NCBI GenBank assembly: GCA_905250885.1
Contig: CAJNOQ010001061.1
Coordinates: 1 to 36,580 of the forward strand
DNA: 36,580 nucleotides
Source of the DNA: Didymodactylos carnosus
Lineage: Eukaryota; Rotifera; Eurotatoria; Philodinida; Philodinidae
Direction: 5' to 3'
Position numbers and translations under genes: made by a program. Below are positions 35,211 through 36,580 of this stretch, piece by piece (the stretch's first letter is position 1; each line of letters starts with the position of its first letter). The notes under the pieces are model-generated. The model ran no database searches. It saw nothing but the letters and a program-made list of their open reading frames with translations, and was not told the DNA's origin.

Positions 35211-36228
35211 CAGAAATGCGTACTTTATCTAATACGAATGAATAAAAACCATTATAATAGGTATTTCAAAGAAAATTTTTTTCTAGCAGTTCTAGATCTA
35301 CCTTTTTTGTGTGAAAGATGTACTTTAATATTCTTGACAATTAACTTATTGGGAAATTCATTATACAACATGTACGAATATTACTGAGACGATCTGGACG
35401 GACTACTTTTTCAAGTACTTTTTGAACGAATTCAAATGTTTTCTCTTAAATGCTCAATCAGACGTCAGGATGTTTCAAATTAGGGTTTTCTGATGCTTCA
35501 TACAAACCTTGTTTTACGATACAAAGGATATTTTTATAAAAATTCACTGAATAACAAGAAAAACTGGATTTTGTCGTTCAGCGTCTTGAAATAAAAGAGT
35601 TAGTATTCGAATATAACAGACGTCTTGTTTAAAATAAAAAAATAAAGAATCTTGAAGTTCAACAATTTTATTTTGAAAGAGTAATAAAGATTTATACAAT
35701 AGTGCGAGGCTGCTGTGAGAAAATCATAATTTTTGTGAAAACGAGTGAAAAGAAAAAATTTATTCAATCGATTGTTTTGTAAGAAACTTTTAATTGTAGG
35801 TAGAAAATAGAGTTTTTCAAGACTACAAAATGACTACTTACATTTTCCTATATCTTAACAAACAAAGAAATAAAAAAATTGGAAAAACTGATGTTTTGGA
35901 TTGGAAAGTTGTACTTAAGTTTAGATCTTCTTACGAGGGAACCGTTCCACGTGATTCACTCCGTTTTCAACCACGTTTTGCTGATATGTAGAGTCTATTG
36001 CCCTGGGAAAAAGCCTAAAAGGATGTGGGACCATGTTGCTTCTTTCAAGAGTTATTGAATCTTCTCGTTTCGATGAGGAGGGCGATCCCTAACATTAAAT
36101 TATTTATAACTCAGTCAAAACAGCGAGTTTTTTTGCTGTCAAAAGTTTTTTCTCATTCAAAAAAGCTCAAAGTTTTTTCTCATCACAGCCTAGTCATCTA
36201 TTAATAATTCCTAAAGATTCAAACCTTT
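35211..36228. other. intergenic sequence downstream of the RING-UBL gene
   Basis: No gene. At about 35933 the sequence TTACGAGGGAACCG resembles the terminus of the foldback element at 31375, so a related repeat may begin there. Confidence 0.4.
35241..35246 (+). promoter_or_regulatory. candidate poly(A) signal of the RING-UBL gene
   Basis: AATAAA starts 31 bases after the stop codon, which would give a very short 3' UTR, common in compact invertebrate genomes. Confidence 0.5.
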
Positions 36229-36580
36229 AGCTGTTATACTGAATGAATAATTGAATTTTTACGTTTTTGCCTAAGCCTAAGTCTAATCAGTCTATAATTC
36301 GGTAACCTGGCTTGCGTCCGGATATCTTGAAACGGATCCCGGACCATTCCAAAATGTAAAAGAAATATATTTCTCGTTTACAAATGATCACTGTAAAGTA
36401 AATGACTACGACGAGTCTGCATTTATAAAATGAGAAAATAGTTCAATGTGTCAGAGTCTACTATAGACCTATATTATTGCACAGTATTTTTTGACGTTAG
36501 AATCAAGAAATAAAAACGAGAAAAGACAAATCACTTAGGCAAAAACGTAAAAATTCAGTTATTCATTCAGTATAACAGCT
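36229..36580. repeat. inverted repeat running to the right edge of the window
   Basis: The arm 36229-36275 (AGCTGTTATACTGAATGAAT to GCCTAAG) is repeated as its reverse complement at 36534-36580 with a single mismatch over 47 bases. The outer end of the right arm coincides with the window edge, so it may continue. The loop of about 258 bases has no open frame of note. It is probably a non-autonomous DNA transposon. Confidence 0.8.

Noticed and set aside
1-36580. CRISPR arrays, bacterial operons, rRNA genes, telomeric tandem repeats
   Set aside because: None is visible. The window is eukaryotic nuclear DNA with spliced genes, and no regular spaced array or ribosomal sequence was seen.

Overview
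The window looks like nuclear DNA of a small AT-rich invertebrate animal. Three protein-coding genes have many short introns (about 50-400 bases, GT-AG), AATAAA poly(A) signals and clear animal orthologues. A rotifer, possibly a bdelloid, would fit the base composition, compact introns and scattered decayed transposons, but nothing here proves the phylum.

Layout: (1) 818-7725, minus strand: a 23-exon gene for a FRMD4-family FERM scaffold protein, apparently complete down to a C-terminal PDZ-ligand-like tail. Its 1.2 kb third intron holds two inverted-repeat elements. (2) 7726-25724: about 18 kb without a confidently intact gene. It starts as plain AT-rich sequence with microsatellites. From 14.1 kb it becomes a repeat graveyard: a pair of ~320-base inverted arms, two decayed loci resembling Ulp1 proteases, a non-LTR retrotransposon tail, and a TIR-bounded element (19332-21288) carrying a spliced coiled-coil, tail-anchored gene interrupted by one in-frame stop between 101-base direct repeats. 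An innexin-like C-terminal gene fragment follows (23176-24073), then a 137-base hAT-type MITE with an exact 8-base target duplication. (3) 25725-30784, plus strand: a complete six-exon CAND1 orthologue. (4) 31375-31967: a 593-base foldback element with a TAA target duplication. (5) 33511-35210, plus strand: a three-exon RING-finger protein with a second zinc-binding segment, a C-terminal ubiquitin-like domain and an N-myristoylation-like start. (6) At the right edge (36229-36580) another inverted repeat begins and may run out of the window.

The genes do not form an operon. CAND1 (cullin-RING ligase exchange factor) and the RING-UBL protein both belong to ubiquitin biology and lie in the same orientation about 2.7 kb apart, but functional linkage is only a speculation. 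The strongest unusual signals are the gene-carrying TIR element and the RING-UBL architecture. Exon boundaries were worked out by hand from splice signals and reading phase, and every exon chain given for the three main genes keeps phase from start to stop.
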